DNA from: Ctenosaura bakeri
Taxonomy: Eukaryota; Chordata; Lepidosauria; Squamata; Iguanidae
Assembly (NCBI GenBank): GCA_948474755.1
Contig: CAOLHI010001477.1
Location: 309,380-373,379 of the forward strand
Reading direction: 5' to 3'
DNA length: 64,000 nucleotides
Part shown: positions 46,703 through 58,350 of the stretch, in pieces
How the letters are laid out: each line of letters starts with the position of its first letter
Position numbering within the stretch: the stretch's first letter is position 1
Translations under genes and position numbers: made by a program
The notes under the pieces: generated by a model
Told to the model about the DNA's origin: nothing
Seen by the model: only the letters and a program-made list of their open reading frames with translations
Databases searched by the model: none

Positions 46703-46984
46703 CTAATAACTACAAGAACAGAAATACTTCATTAAAGACAGAAATTAACAATATACATTTAGGGTAATTTAAATGTTGCATTTAAAACAACTGGAAGCTT
46801 TACTTAGAAAATATTTTATTTCAAAACTTTAATATAGCAATAATAGCCTAAACTTCATTACATTTTTAGTCTTTTCAGTGGCTGCTCCTACTCTCTGAAA
46901 AGTCTGCACAAAGTTAGGCTGGCCCCTTTCCTGTTTTCCTTTCACCAGTAGGCAAAGACCTTTTTGTTTAAGCAAGCTTTTAAT

Positions 46985-47165
46985 GTGTAGGCAAGGAAGC
47001 TTCTTACTATGTGTTTTATTTTTTAACTTCTGTATGTCTTCTAAACGATTTTATACTGTTTAATGTGAGGGATTTTATTGCTTTTAAAATGTTCTTGTTG
47101 TGACTTTCTTTAGGAGCCACCTTGGTGTCCTACTCTGGGAAAAAGGTGGCATACAAAAGAACTAC
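46985..47165 (+). mobile_element. possible LINE/SINE 3' tail (L2-like)
   Basis: GGAGCCACCTTGGTGTCCTA...AAAAAGGTGGCATACAAAAG followed by short ACATAC repeats resembles the 3' tail shared by L2-type LINEs and their partner SINEs (pattern GAGCCGCCTTG...GGCGGCATACAAATA). Only this tail is recognised. Confidence 0.45.
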
Positions 47166-50154
47166 ATACATACATCTAAATACTAAGAAACTTGAAGTCA
47201 TTGAGAACTGCTAATATACTTGTTTTAGTACTAGCAAAGAGATCTATGCATTTATTATGACTACACACATGCTTCTAAGGAACAGTCATATGAAACCCAT
47301 TTTTACAACTATGAAACATAATAGGAATGTTCTTGTATGTGGGTTGTTGTTTTTTTCCTTTCTTTTCTTTTCTTTTCTGGATCTCACAATGCTCAGATAC
47401 ATGTTAACTAAACAGACCTTATCCCGACATATGTGTGGTGTGGGGATAAGATCACTATTAACAGCTGCAATTATCAGCACAGCCTGAATACATGCTGCCA
47501 TAGGTAATCTATAATGGCATATGATTGGCAGTACCTACTGGCAGAATTCTTATACAGCCAAAGCAATATATGGATCAGACAGAATATTTTTAAAAAATTT
47601 CGAGCAGGAGCAGAGATATACCTAAAATTCATGAATGATACTTCTAATACCACCTCACCATCTGATGTCCGAAAGGAGTGAAAATATGGCTCATGCCACA
47701 TTTAGTACTTGCGTTACCAAAAAAAGAGTTTGAGGAAATTAGACTATTTTAGATCACCATTAGAAAGAACGGTGTTAGCTATGGGCTGCCTGAAAGGCTC
47801 ATATATGATTACTGCAAATTGTGTAAATACAAACCAAATTAAAAGTCGTCCATACAAATCAGTGATTAGCTATTTCATGAGAGAGCTGTTGTGTATGAAG
47901 GGACAAACAAGCCAGTGAAAACAGCCACTGACCAACACTTTAACAGCAAAGAAAGTACTGGTAGTTTCAAAAAATATTTGAAGAAAGAATCTGGAATGGA
48001 ACAAAAATGGGATGAAATTTACATGGAACAAACTAGCCTTTCCATTACCTTGAACTGTGTGGGCTTTTTTGGTGTGCAGACAAAAGAAACTGAATAATGT
48101 GCTCACATGTTTCACTCTACTAAGAAACATTCAGGAGGCAATTTTGTTGGCAAGGAGTCGTCACTTTTCGGACATACCGGCAAACCTGTGGAAAGTAGAA
48201 CAGTGGCTATACTAATCACAAGAAGCTTTCAGCTTATTTGAAGGATTGCAAGGATTTTTTTCCTACATATTTTGTATACATTAGGAAAGGGGTCAGAAGT
48301 TAGAAATCGAATCCTCCAAGGTAGGGTTTCCTAGTAAGATTAAACATTCTGTACCAGAAGTCTAAGCAAAAAAACTCATGGAGAAGCCAGTACATAAATT
48401 TTCTAATGAAGAAAATTAGGATAGCTCTTTTAAGTAGATAACCATGTGGACTTGGAGGTGAAGAGGAAACACTGTTTAAAAGCCAAAGAAAGTGACCATG
48501 GAATGAGTGACTATCAGAACAACTGACATAGGCAACTGCTGATGAGAAAGAGCAAACAGAATAATGTGACAAATTTTAATAGTGCATGATATTTTTCACA
48601 TGTCTACGTTCTCAGAGTTATTGCTATTAGCCAAAACAGACACAGTATTTTCTTAATAACTTGCTCATGAAGCTTTCACACTCCCAACAATGAAATAGTT
48701 AACAATATGCCCTCAATCAACAATGCTCTTTTACACCTTAACCCAAACAGAATTTCCACTTATAAGAATAAACAAACTACAATGTTAGTCTGAATGAACA
48801 AAGCCACTAAAAGACCTTCACTCACAGCTGAATAAATTAGATTTGTTTTTCTTTGGGATAAACCTGTTAAGTTGAATGTAGATACCAATTACATATTTAT
48901 TTCACTTTCTTTCCATATTGGATATAAAATCTCAAAGTTCCAAGCATCTTCTTCTTTTAAAATACAGACAAGAACCACTGATTCTATGGTTGATGTTCCT
49001 CAAATGATTGAAATGAAATGAATGTTCCATCATACAGTACAAAATGTGCACATACAGAGCAGCCACAAAAAATTCCCATACCTTTCCTTTAGAGTGCAAG
49101 GCATATCCCCCACCCTGTTTTCAGTCAATAAAAGTTTTCAATTTGTCTTTCTCTAGGTAAATTAATCCTTTTCACTCATCAAATGCTGTTAAAGCATCTA
49201 TAAACACTCTCACAAGTTTCTTAGCATTTAGCACTGGCATCTAGGGCATGGTGCCTGATCAAGCCTGGAGACACTGACCATATGGCCAACTTTATTTAAA
49301 TATTAGCAGATGCAGGGATTGCTTGTGTGCTACTAAAATATGCCCCCAGGTCCAAATAATAGCCCATGAGCTAGTCTAGAAGCAATATGGATGGTCAGTA
49401 GAATCCATTTAAAAAGAGATTTTGCAGAAGCTGTTTGGCTTTTGGCCTCCTGCAAATATACAAAGGGGGCCATCTCCAAGAGCTCCAATTATTCACTCAC
49501 CCTGGAGCATTTTAAAATATAAGAAGTGAAAGAATCTCCTGAAAAACATGAAAATGCTGAATACTCTTAGGCAAACATTCTAAATTTCATACAAAAAGAA
49601 ACTCATGCCTCAAGGCAGAATTCCACTTATTTATGGGCTGAAGTAATAGCAGCTAAAATTTAGGCAATAATCTTCTTATTAACTTAACTAGGAGCTACTT
49701 TAATGTTAGTTTTTTAAACATTACACAAGAAGACATCTAGTACTTCATTGTACAACAGCTTTTCCCTTCCTCTGCAATGCCTATATAGAGGTTTACAGCT
49801 ATATCCTTCCAACCCAAGTGGCTACTAAAAACCAATGAGTACTTGCTAGAGAAGAAACTGGAGTAAAATTCTATCAGATGGGATATTGCATATAGCATAA
49901 AGGTAATAAACACAACATTAAAGGAAAACATTTGAACATTCTGTTAACATTTAGTTTCTAGTACAAAACATATGGGTATATCCCAAGACCACAAAGTTAC
50001 TAAACTGATCACTAATCATCTATTTTCCTGTGGAATGAGCCTAATGAAAATATTTTGGAGTAAAAAACATTATTCGACGTACTAACCAAAAATGAAATAC
50101 TATAGGACCCTCTAGTGGTGAAGTGCTTTGCTATCTGAATAAATTTCACTCGCA
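47166..50154. other. MSH3 intron, nothing recognised
   Basis: About 3 kb of A/T-rich intron with a (CTTTT)n tract at 47354-47378. I see no exon or repeat family. Confidence 0.4.
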
Positions 50155-50390
50155 GTGTGTATGCCTGTGTACCATCAAGGTGTCTGTCAACTTACGATGA
50201 TTCCTTGAATTTCACAGGGTTTTCTTAGGCAAGGAATACTCAGAGGTGGTTTTGTCAGCTCCTTCCTCTGAAATACAGCCTACAGAACCTGGTATTCATT
50301 GATAGTCTCCCATCCAAGTACTAACCAGAGCCAACCCAGCTTAGCTTCCAAGATCAGATGGAATTTTGGGATGCTTGGCCACGTTAATAA
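50155..50390 (-). mobile_element. SINE with a 5S rRNA-derived head
   Basis: The minus strand from about 50388 to 50268 follows 5S rRNA over nearly its whole length: TGATCTTGGAAGCTAAGC (A-box region), GGTTAGTACTTGGATGGGAG (C-box region, 50307-50326), then AATACCAGGTTCTGTAGGCT. Beyond the head, 50160-50265 carries the same body as the tRNA-headed SINEs (GGTGTCTGTCAACTTACGAT... CACAGGGTTTTCTTAGGCAA). This is therefore a SINE of the 5S-derived (SINE3-like) type and not a 5S gene: the head has many changes and continues into the SINE body. Confidence 0.88.
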
Positions 50391-51384
50391 AGAAATAAAA
50401 CTATGATAACCAGAGACTAATAGAGGATTCTGGTCTTCTAGCAGAGAATTTGACAAGAAGAAGAGGAGGAGGAAGAAGAAATAATTTGTACTGTATGGGG
50501 GTCTAGACTTTGAGTCAGAATCAACTTCAGATAAGGATTGCTGTCTTGTTGCACAGGTTGTGAAGAAAGTTGTGCCGTTGTGCCTGGATGAACTATTGTG
50601 CTGACATTAGATGAGTGAAATACATGGGATGCAGGATGGATAACTGATATTGACAGCACAGCAGGTAATGATTTTGATGAATTCTATGGAATTGAGTTCA
50701 ACTGTGATCCCATCTCTGAAGCTGATACAGATGGTACTGTAGAAGATTTAGTAGTTATCCCAGGAAGAACTGGTATTCTACACAATGACTACACAGAAAT
50801 GTTAGAACTCTAAGAAGCTGTTCTAGTGTTTGACAGTAGAAATCAAGATGAGATGAATTGGGAAATATGACTCTTCATATCAACAGAGAGGGATTGCTAC
50901 CCCGAAAACTGTGGATGAAGACTATGGGTGTATGTCATTTAGGACCAGTTTATAGACCATCCACATTCATCAGTAAAGGAAATGGCATTAGAAATAATCA
51001 CAAGGATAACAATAACACCACCAACACGAATGCCTATCAAAACAGTACAATGGAAGGAGAGAGAGACAGGAATCTCTTGATCAGTACAGATGGCTTTGGT
51101 CCTGATCCTAGGAGCTGTTACAATCTTTCTGCTGGAGTGAACATGGACAGCATCAATTCTGACATTCTCCTCAGTTCTGATGACCACTGTGGTATCAAAA
51201 TTCACAAAGAACATCACAGTGTTGATGAGTTGAATGATACTGTAAGTCATGTGAAAGGAGAACTCTGTTGGTATCAAGGTCAGATAGCTCACTATCAACT
51301 TTAAGAGAGCAATCTCCACAATGAGTGCCAGCTCTTGGTCTTGAAGTAACCACTCTCTTCCACTGTTTCAGATTATCTTGGAGC
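50391..51384. other. unexplained segment left of DIRS copy 2
   Basis: Holds a purine tract (50455-50481, AAGAAGAAGAGGAGGAGGAA...) and overlapping open frames on both strands, 148 codons on plus (50858-51304) and 126 on minus (51319-50939). Neither protein looks like a known domain. It could be old coding sequence, perhaps gag-like, from an element into which DIRS copy 2 inserted. I cannot support that. Confidence 0.25.
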
Positions 51385-51712
51385 GAATGAAGAGTTGGTA
51401 CTTACGTGAACGATCATTCTGGGATGACAGGAGGAGCAATCCACTACGCCTGGGTTTTGATCCTCGTGCCAGCCTGACGCAGGAGCCGTCCTCCAGCTTG
51501 AATTCCAAAACCGTTAAATCGACTCCTGTCCCTCTCCCGGCAGTTCACTTCTCCAGCGTACCTATAAAGTCCTAACATTCCACCTATACTTCCTAATCCT
51601 TATCCTAGTGGTGGGTGTGGATTGCTGCTCCTGTCATCCCAGAATGATCATTCACGTAAGTACCAACTCTTCATTCTCGGGCTGACAGGAGGATCAATCC
51701 ACTACGCCTGGG
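51385..51712. repeat. DIRS copy 2 left terminus and internal complementary region
   Basis: 51385-51440 (GAATGAAGAGTTGGTACTTA...) is mirrored by its reverse complement at 51621-51675. Next to that, 51673-51712 is the reverse complement of the right edge of the element at 56978-57017. The layout is the same as at 20804-21130 in copy 1. Confidence 0.92.
51410..51543. repeat. DIRS copy 2 terminal inverted repeat, left
   Basis: Pairs with 56889-57017. Shared sequence includes GGTTTTGATCCTCGTGCCAG, AGCTTGAATTCCAAAACCGT and TCCTGTCCCTCTCCCGGCAG (plus strand, left copy) with very few differences. Confidence 0.92.
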
Positions 51713-51747
51713 ACTTTCCCAAACTTACCCCTGGGTGGGACTTTTAA

Positions 51748-52365
51748 CTAAACCACAGCTTGTAGCACCCAGCAGCCGAAAGCTGCCTGGGCTGACTTAT
51801 ACTTGTCTAACTTATAGTGTTTAATGAACGTATTAACCTCTTTCCACTCAGCTGCATTGCACACATCCTCCCAAGAGCATGTGGAATCATATGCCACTGA
51901 CGTGGCCATATACCTAGTTGAATGTGGCCACACATTGGCTGGTCACGGCTACTTGGAGTAGTCGTAACATAAGAAAATACAATTCATTATCCATGCTGCG
52001 ATGACTGTTTTGCTTGTACGCTAACCCAGAGTTTTTGGTTGGAATGATAATAACAAGACTTCTGATGTTCTGAACTCCTGTGCTCTGAGTAAGTAAGCCT
52101 TTACCGCTCTACAAATATCTAATGTATGCCACTTCCTCTCAAGAGGATGGATCGGCTTCGGGCAAAATGTTGGTAAATGAATAAGTTGCGTCTCTGAAAA
52201 TAATGACAAACTCTTGGGTTTGAAGGAAGAGTCAAACCCCAACGTCAGCTTATCCTGGTCAAAAACACCCAGACTTGCATTGAATGATAACGCAGCTAAT
52301 TCTGATACTCTCCTAGCAGATGTAATAGCAAGGAGAAAGGCAGTCTTTAAAGATAACAGTCCCAA
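51748..52365 (-). pseudogene. DIRS copy 2 tyrosine recombinase, broken
   Basis: The catalytic Arg block TSARRVSELAALSF lies near 52315. After a frame break come HSTR (MWPHSTRYMATSVAY, about 51920) and the Tyr block FIKHYKLD (about 51830). These are the same boxes in the same order as in copy 1. The N-terminal part is less clear upstream of 52365. At least one frame change lies between 52021 and 51933. Confidence 0.85.
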
Positions 52366-52478
52366 CTATGTCTCTTTCAAAGGTGCAAATGGTGGGACTG
52401 TTAGAGAATTTAGCACTAGATTCAAGTCCCAAGATGGGAACCTATGTACTGTTGTGAATGACAACAATGTCGCTCCTC

Positions 52479-54180
52479 TTAGGAAACACTTAATATGCGG
52501 ATGTCTCGTGAAGGATTACATTTCCTATCATATATTTTCTGTGTTGACTCTCTGCGTGAGCCCAGGATAGTTTTTACTACACTGTCCATGTAACCCTGCT
52601 GAGTCAAAAATCGCCTCTCAATCTCCCAGCTGCCAGACTCAACCACTCCAGGTCTGGATGGTACACAAGCCCCTGGCTCAAGAGATCCTTCCTCGGAGGC
52701 AACCTCCATGGAGGCCCCCGAGCTAACTGTAGCAGCAGTGGGAACCATGCTCTCCTCGGCCACAGTGGACCAATCAATATAACTGAGGCCTTCTCCAGCC
52801 GAACCTTTATCAAGACTTTTTGAATAATTCGAATTGGTGGAAAAGCGTACTGAGTCCCTGGAGGCTACTTTGCCGGAAGCGCATCGCAAATCCCAGCATC
52901 TTTGTCTCCAAACCTGGAGAAATACCTTTTCAATTTGGCATTTATTCCCAGTGGCAAACAAATCGACTAGCAAGGGTCCAAGAGTTGTTTTTTTTCTCTC
53001 TCTCTCTTGGAAAACTTCCACATTCAGCAACCTTTCCCTTGGATGCAGAGCATTCCTGCTCCGTAAATCCGCTTGAATATTCAGTTCTCCTTTCAAGTGT
53101 ACTGCTGTAAGCAACAGCACATTTCTCCCAGCCCATCGGAATACCCGAGTGGACTCCATCACTAGGGCATCGAATGCAACTCGCCTTGTTCGCATATATA
53201 GGCTTTGGTTGTTACCTTGCCCGCAAACACCTTTACATGTTTGCCCCGCACTCGGTGCAGGCATTTTTGCAATGCTAGACGGACAGCCTTGAGCTCCAAA
53301 TAGTTGATACTGAACTTCCTGTCGGCCGCAGACCACTGGCCTTGTACTGAATAGCCTTTGCCGTGGGCTACACAACCTGACAGGCTCACATCTGTTGTTA
53401 TGTGTACTGTTTTCTGCACCTACAGAGGAAACCCCTGAGGTCACATTCCACATTTGCTGCCACCAGGACATACCCGTCCGGATATGCTGTGGTACTTCCA
53501 CTCTGTAGTGTTTCCTTCTAGCAATTGCTAACCAATGCCTCCGTAACAATCATTACAAAGGTTTCAAATGAATGCTGCTCCACTGTACTGTGTCGTTGAC
53601 ACCAGCAGACCCAGCACTTTCGCCAACTGCATTAAGTCCAATGAGGAGGTCCTCATTAACTTGCGGACTGCCAGTTGAACTTTCTCCACCCTTTCGGAAG
53701 AAAGGTACAGCCTTCCTGTTGCTGTATTCATTCGAGTTCCTAAATGAATCAAGTCCAATGTTGGGCTCAACATACACTTTTTGAAGTTGAGTAGGAACCC
53801 ATAGTCTGTCAGAACCTGTACAGACATTTCCAAGTCCTGTCAAATTGGCCTTTGATTGTGCTTTTACCCAGATGTCACCTAAAATAAGGATACAAGTGAA
53901 TCCCTTGTAGACGTAGGAAGGCTATCAGTGGCACCCACACCTTTGTAAAAACTCTTGGTGCCAACGCCAGGCCAAATGGCAGGGCCCTAAACTGATATTG
54001 CTTGTCCTAGTAATTGAATCGCAAGTATCTCCTGTCATCTGATCTCATCAGTATGTGCAGATATGTGTCTTTCAGGTCTACCGATGCCATATAATCTCTT
54101 AACACCAGATTCTCCTTGATAGTCTATAAGGTTTCCTTTTTTAACTGAGGTACCTGAGATTCAACACCGGCTTATACTTT
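52479..54180 (-). pseudogene. DIRS copy 2 reverse transcriptase-RNase H, broken
   Basis: RT landmarks in changing frames are DLKDTYLHILMRSDDRRYLR near 54060, FRALPFGLALAPRVFTK near 53970 and LLNFKKCMLSPTLDLIHLG near 53790. The catalytic YLDD region near 53890 is destroyed: a frame break and loss of the first Asp are seen there. RNase H-like sequence follows (VHITTDVSLSGCVAHGKGYS near 53400, SINYLELKAVRLALQKCL). Later pieces continue to about 52600 (FSTNSNYSKSLDKGSAGEGL). Stops and shifts are numerous, so the enzyme is dead. Confidence 0.85.
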
Positions 54181-56120
54181 GGCTTCGGGACCATGAAGAA
54201 TGCGGAGTATACTCCCATATACCTCTGTTCTTTTGGTACCTCCTCTATCGCACCTACATTTGGCAAGTGAGTTATCACGTGGAATACCACCTGCCTTTTG
54301 GCCTGCTCTGCTGACAGTGGCGATGGCAGAAACCCTGTCTCTCTTGGTGTCTCACGGAAAAAAAGAAAAAATTTTGTAACCTTGGGTTACTACTCCTAAC
54401 ACTCAACAGTCTGATGTTACTTGAGACCATTTGTAACCGAAAAACAGAAGTCTTCCCACCACCTTTTGATGTTTGTAATCAATATAGAGCTTTCTTTCGC
54501 TTGGCCTTGTTTCTTTCCTTGGCCTTGTTTGTTATATTGGAATCATTTTGCACACTGAAGTCTAGGTCTGCTCCATCGAGTACTACCTGTTCTATACTTC
54601 ATATTTCCTCCTGTATATCCGTAAGATCTGTCTCATTGAAAGGAATAATTTATATTCCTGTAGTTCCTCCTCTCTACCCTTCTCTTATGTAAAGTGGCAT
54701 AACTTGTTTTTTCTCCAAGGCCTCAGTTCCAAACAGGAGATCTCCCAGGAAAAGGACGTAAGCCAAGTTTTTTACAGGACTTTTGGTCCCCTTCCCAACA
54801 ACGCAGCCCTAATGGCCGGCTTTCCACTGTCAGCATGCTTATGTTCCGTGCTGCCAAGGTTACGGAATCTAAATTCGAATCTGCTACCTATTTAAGCACC
54901 TTCTGAATCCGCTCCACTGCTTTCCAGAGCTCCTGCATATTAAATCCTGGGTCTCCAGAATGTCCTGAGACCACATTACTGCAGCCCTAGCAAATATTGA
55001 AGCGGCAGCAGATGCTTTAACAGTAGCCGACACTGCTTCATGAGCTTATCTCAGTACAGAATCTGACCTACGCTCATCCATTTCCTTCAGCTGGGTGTCC
55101 CCCTCCCTAGGGAGAACAGCCCCGAAACCAATTCTGCTATTAGAGCATCCACAGGACAGACTTTTAGAAATTCCTCATGCTCTTTCAGAAAAGAATATAA
55201 CTAGCCATTGGACCATAATAACCTCCTTGAGCATTTTAGGTATGGGAAACTACATGTTTCTTGCCTCATTATTCCTAAAGAGTGATGCTAGTTTACATTC
55301 CTTATCCCCTTTTTTCAAGGTTTCCTTGTCACTATCTAATCCCAATGTTAGAAGCACTGTTCTCAAAGTTCCCTTAAAGAAATCTGCTTCAAAACATCCT
55401 ATTTGTCTCTGATCCATTGTCTTCCTCTATGTCTGAGAATTGCGCATCACTGTCTTCCATAAGCATTACTAAGAAATTCCTCCTCTGAAACAGTTTTGCT
55501 ATTTTCCTTATACTGAGAGGACAAAATTCTTTTTTGCTGCCATGGTTTCTGTAAAGAAAATGCTTTTCTCCTTGCATCTGTAAATCCTCATGTGACGCCC
55601 TCTATTGGCCATTAGAATTCACAGTTACTGGGCTACTAATGTTCAATTGCTGTTGCAGTTGCGTTTGTAAGTTATTCTGGTTATCAGAATTGCAACCTGC
55701 TTGTATGGCCATGCTGCCACTTGTGAAATTATTATTTGGTGTGCGATCAGCACTGATTGAAACTGTGCTACCACCGCCTCCTTCCCCATTTGTTGCAAAT
55801 CTGTTGGGTTTTTTTAAGTCTCCATAAACTGTTGCCTCTGCTCTCCCAGACCACCCCTCCAAACCTCCAGTGGTCCCTGCTACGGTTTGGGCCTGTGCTG
55901 CAAAGCACTTGCCAGCCATCCTTGAGGGAATTGGCGAGGTTCTGCCGGACAAAAGGAAAACATCCAGCTTCTGGGTGGCTGGTTCAACTGCGCCACTTTC
56001 TGCCGAGGCTGCTGTGGCAGTTTTATGAATGCCCACAGCCGCATCACCTTTTGAGGCTGAGCTAGTGCGCACGCATGGCGCCACACTCAAAATGGCACCA
56101 TCAACCTTTGAGTGGCCAGT
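54181..56120 (-). pseudogene. DIRS copy 2 gag-like region, broken
   Basis: By position this is gag. The longest frame (56090-55602, 162 codons) is rich in Ala, Ser, Thr and Asn (GGLEGWSGRAEATVYGDL, then low-complexity QLQQQL). A Lys-rich stretch is seen near 54530-54480. There is no clear similarity to the gag of copy 1, which fits the view that gag evolves fast or that the two families are distant. Function is inferred only from location. Confidence 0.5.
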
Positions 56121-56190
56121 TACCTAGGTGAGCACGTGCGGCACCACACTCAAGATGGCATCGTCAGCCTTTGAGTGGCCAGTTACCTCA
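56066..56190. repeat. tandem ~63-bp duplication in the DIRS copy 2 leader
   Basis: Two adjacent units share GGC(G)CCACACTCAAAATGGCA (or CACTCAAGATGGCA) and CCTTTGAGTGGCCAGTTACC. They lie just downstream of the first gag-like ATGs on the element's strand. Confidence 0.75.
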
Positions 56191-56368
56191 CACGATGCCA
56201 TCTTAGAGTCTGCCTTTCTTAGATGGCGCCCGAAACTCTTACCTGTAAGTTTATCTCTCGCTGCTGGTTTTTTGGAGCTTCTAACCCCCTTACTTATCTT
56301 ATTTCCTCACCTTTCTTCTCCATTGTTTTTTCGGATACTATTTTTTTTTTTTAAGAGGTTGAAGTAAT

Positions 56369-56630
56369 GGTTGAAGGCTCTTTGCTGACAGCGAGTTTTT
56401 AATCATCTGCCTCACTTTCACTGGAGGATGGCAGCACGCTGCTCCTCAGCGGGTTGCTGCGTAGTTGTTTTCTGCACCTTTGCTCCGGTTGAAGGCCCTT
56501 TTCTGACAGCGAGTTTTAAATCATCTGCCCCACACACAGTGGAGGACAGGAAAATGTTACGGAGCTTGGCAGCGCGCTGCTCCTCAGCAGGTCGCTGCGT
56601 ATTTGTTTTCTGTGCCCTTGCTCCGATTTC
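56369..56630. repeat. tandem ~125-bp duplication in the DIRS copy 2 5' leader
   Basis: Unit one starts TTGAAGGCTCTTTGCTGACA (56369) and unit two TTGAAGGCCCTTTTCTGACA (56490). Both continue through GCGAGTTTTTAATCATCTGC-type sequence, CTGCTCCTCAGCGGGTTGCT and TTGTTTTCTGCACCTTTGCT. The second unit has an insertion of about 14 bases. It lies between the right terminus and gag, where a promoter or leader would be. Confidence 0.8.
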
Positions 56631-56888
56631 CACGTCCAAGAGCCGTCATACAACAGTCATCTGGACGGTACTCTATTTATTAGTGTCCGAGCCCAAATCA
56701 TTGGCGCTACGGTACACTTCGTCTGTCAGGGCCGTTTTTGCTGCAGAGGTTTTATCAGTTGCCATTTCTCCTCCTTTAAGTCTCTTCTCTCTAAGGCACC
56801 TGAAATCTAATCCGATATCTATATTTGTTCCTATACTGCCGGAGAGGGACTTAAACGCGTCTTACTGCATGCCAGGAGAAACAAAAAA

Positions 56889-57017
56889 CTGCCGGGAGAG
56901 GGACAGGAGTCGGTTTAACGGTTTTGGAATTCAAGCTGGAGGACGGCTCCTGCGTCAGGCTGGCACGAGGATCAAAACCCAGGCGTAGTGGATTGATCCT
57001 CCTGTCAGCCCGAGAAT
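56889..57017. repeat. DIRS copy 2 terminal inverted repeat, right
   Basis: Reverse complement of 51410-51543. The outer 40 bases also pair with the internal complementary region at 51673-51712. Confidence 0.92.
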
Positions 57018-58078
57018 GATAAAAACTACTTCCTTTAGGAACCAAAGCATTCCAAACCTCAGCCTCAGAGACTGAAAAAATAAACTTGATGTCTGAGACG
57101 ACATCTTGCCAAGCGGGTAAAAGTGTTGCAACAAAGACACCTAAGAGAGGGACAGTAGATAACAAAGGGACTGTTCAGATTAGAACCTCATGAACTAAAG
57201 TGTGATATGACTTATTTTGCTTCTCTTTCTTTCCACATGCATCATCTTTATACAATCATTTACCCTTTACAAGCTGTATTCTGAGGCTCAGTAAGGAAAT
57301 TTCCTGTCAACTACCAAGGATTAAATTGAAGCCTTGAGACCAACCACAGTTGAACCCAGTGCTTACAAAATATTAGACAATTTTATAAGCTACTGGTTCT
57401 GACACAGTACTCAATGGCTTTATAAACTGTACTGTATGTTCTCAAGTTAGCAGCACTGTTTCCACACACTTGTCCAGTAAAGCCTGAACAGACTTTATGC
57501 GCAACGATGGTGTGTAATCAAAGACAGCACTTATGTTGATCTGACAAATAAATCTCACAATCACAATGAATACACTTTTGAAAGAGAACACAAGGTCATC
57601 GCGCTGTAGACTGAAATCCTCCCAAAACAAAATAAATTCTCTCTGCTGACAAAATAACTTCATGCAAAGATTAGAAAAAACAATGAAGACAACTAATGAG
57701 GAAAAATATCCCAGCTAAATCTCAGAGTTTGTGGAACAGATACTGTCATTGTGATGGATAACGTAAGAGATGACTTCTGAGACATGTGCATAAGGGAGAA
57801 GGAGAAGAGCTGCTGCCAGAAGTCTTAGCTATCTAGAAGGTTCAAAGAGTCAGTCTGTGCAGGCACTGACCCTTATGTGTGAATGCACAAATACCATGAT
57901 GAGAAACACCATAATTACAACTTTCTATTTCTTTCTCAGCATATTTTCTATTAATCTATGCTTTCTGTTCAGTTCCCACATTGTCCTGCTTTTGTGTTTT
58001 TGGCCAATCTCAAGGACTGCCACAAGTGTCCAAACCAAAGCATCACACTTGAGGCTGATCTACTGCATAGATGCTTAC
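57018..58078. other. MSH3 intron, nothing recognised
   Basis: About 1 kb of intron between DIRS copy 2 and the next exon. I see no repeat family or exon. Confidence 0.4.
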
Positions 58079-58245
58079 CTTAGAGAACTGACAGCACTGA
58101 TAAGTTTTTCAGTCTGATCTGACACATCTTTGGGAAGAATAATCTCAACAGGCTGTAGGCGTAAAATTAAACTTTCCAGCTGTAAACGAGCTGCAGTATC
58201 CTGAAAACTGTCAACAATAACTTCTCCTGTAGTAGGCTGAACAGC
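58079..58245 (-). CDS. MSH3: MSH3 exon (connector domain, VQPTTGEV block)
   Basis: This 167-bp exon encodes AVQPTTGEVIVDSFQDTAAR, then LQLESLILRLQPVEIILPKD and VSDQTEKLISAVSSL. It matches the MSH3 connector segment VQPxTGEVxxDSFQD...LQPVExxLP. The acceptor is TTTTTTTCAG before 58245 and the donor GTAAGC from 58078. The exon ends in phase 2 (AG), completed as Ser at 35384 after a 22.7-kb intron. The sequence is intact. The connector domain links mismatch binding to the levers and carries the PCNA/MLH1-facing surface in MutS-beta, known from the family. Confidence 0.95.
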
Positions 58246-58350
58246 CTGAAAAAAATATTTTTTTTCAAAATTGTTGTTTGCAATAAAAACTGGATAACAA
58301 TCATTGAATAACAAGCCAGCTCAAAAGGTCCTTCTTTCTACCATCTAAAG

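Larger units (their letters stand above)
51385..57017 (-). mobile_element. DIRS1-like retrotransposon, copy 2
   Basis: This second DIRS element, in MSH3 orientation, has its own termini and internal complementary region, unrelated in sequence to those of copy 1. That makes it a different DIRS family. Pieces of gag-like ORF, RT-RNase H and tyrosine recombinase can be read on the minus strand, with many more frameshifts than in copy 1. It is clearly older than copy 1 yet retains near-identical ends. Confidence 0.93.

Noticed and set aside
50268..50388. A functional 5S rRNA gene
   Set aside because: The 5S-like part has many substitutions, lacks a clean terminator and continues straight into a SINE body.
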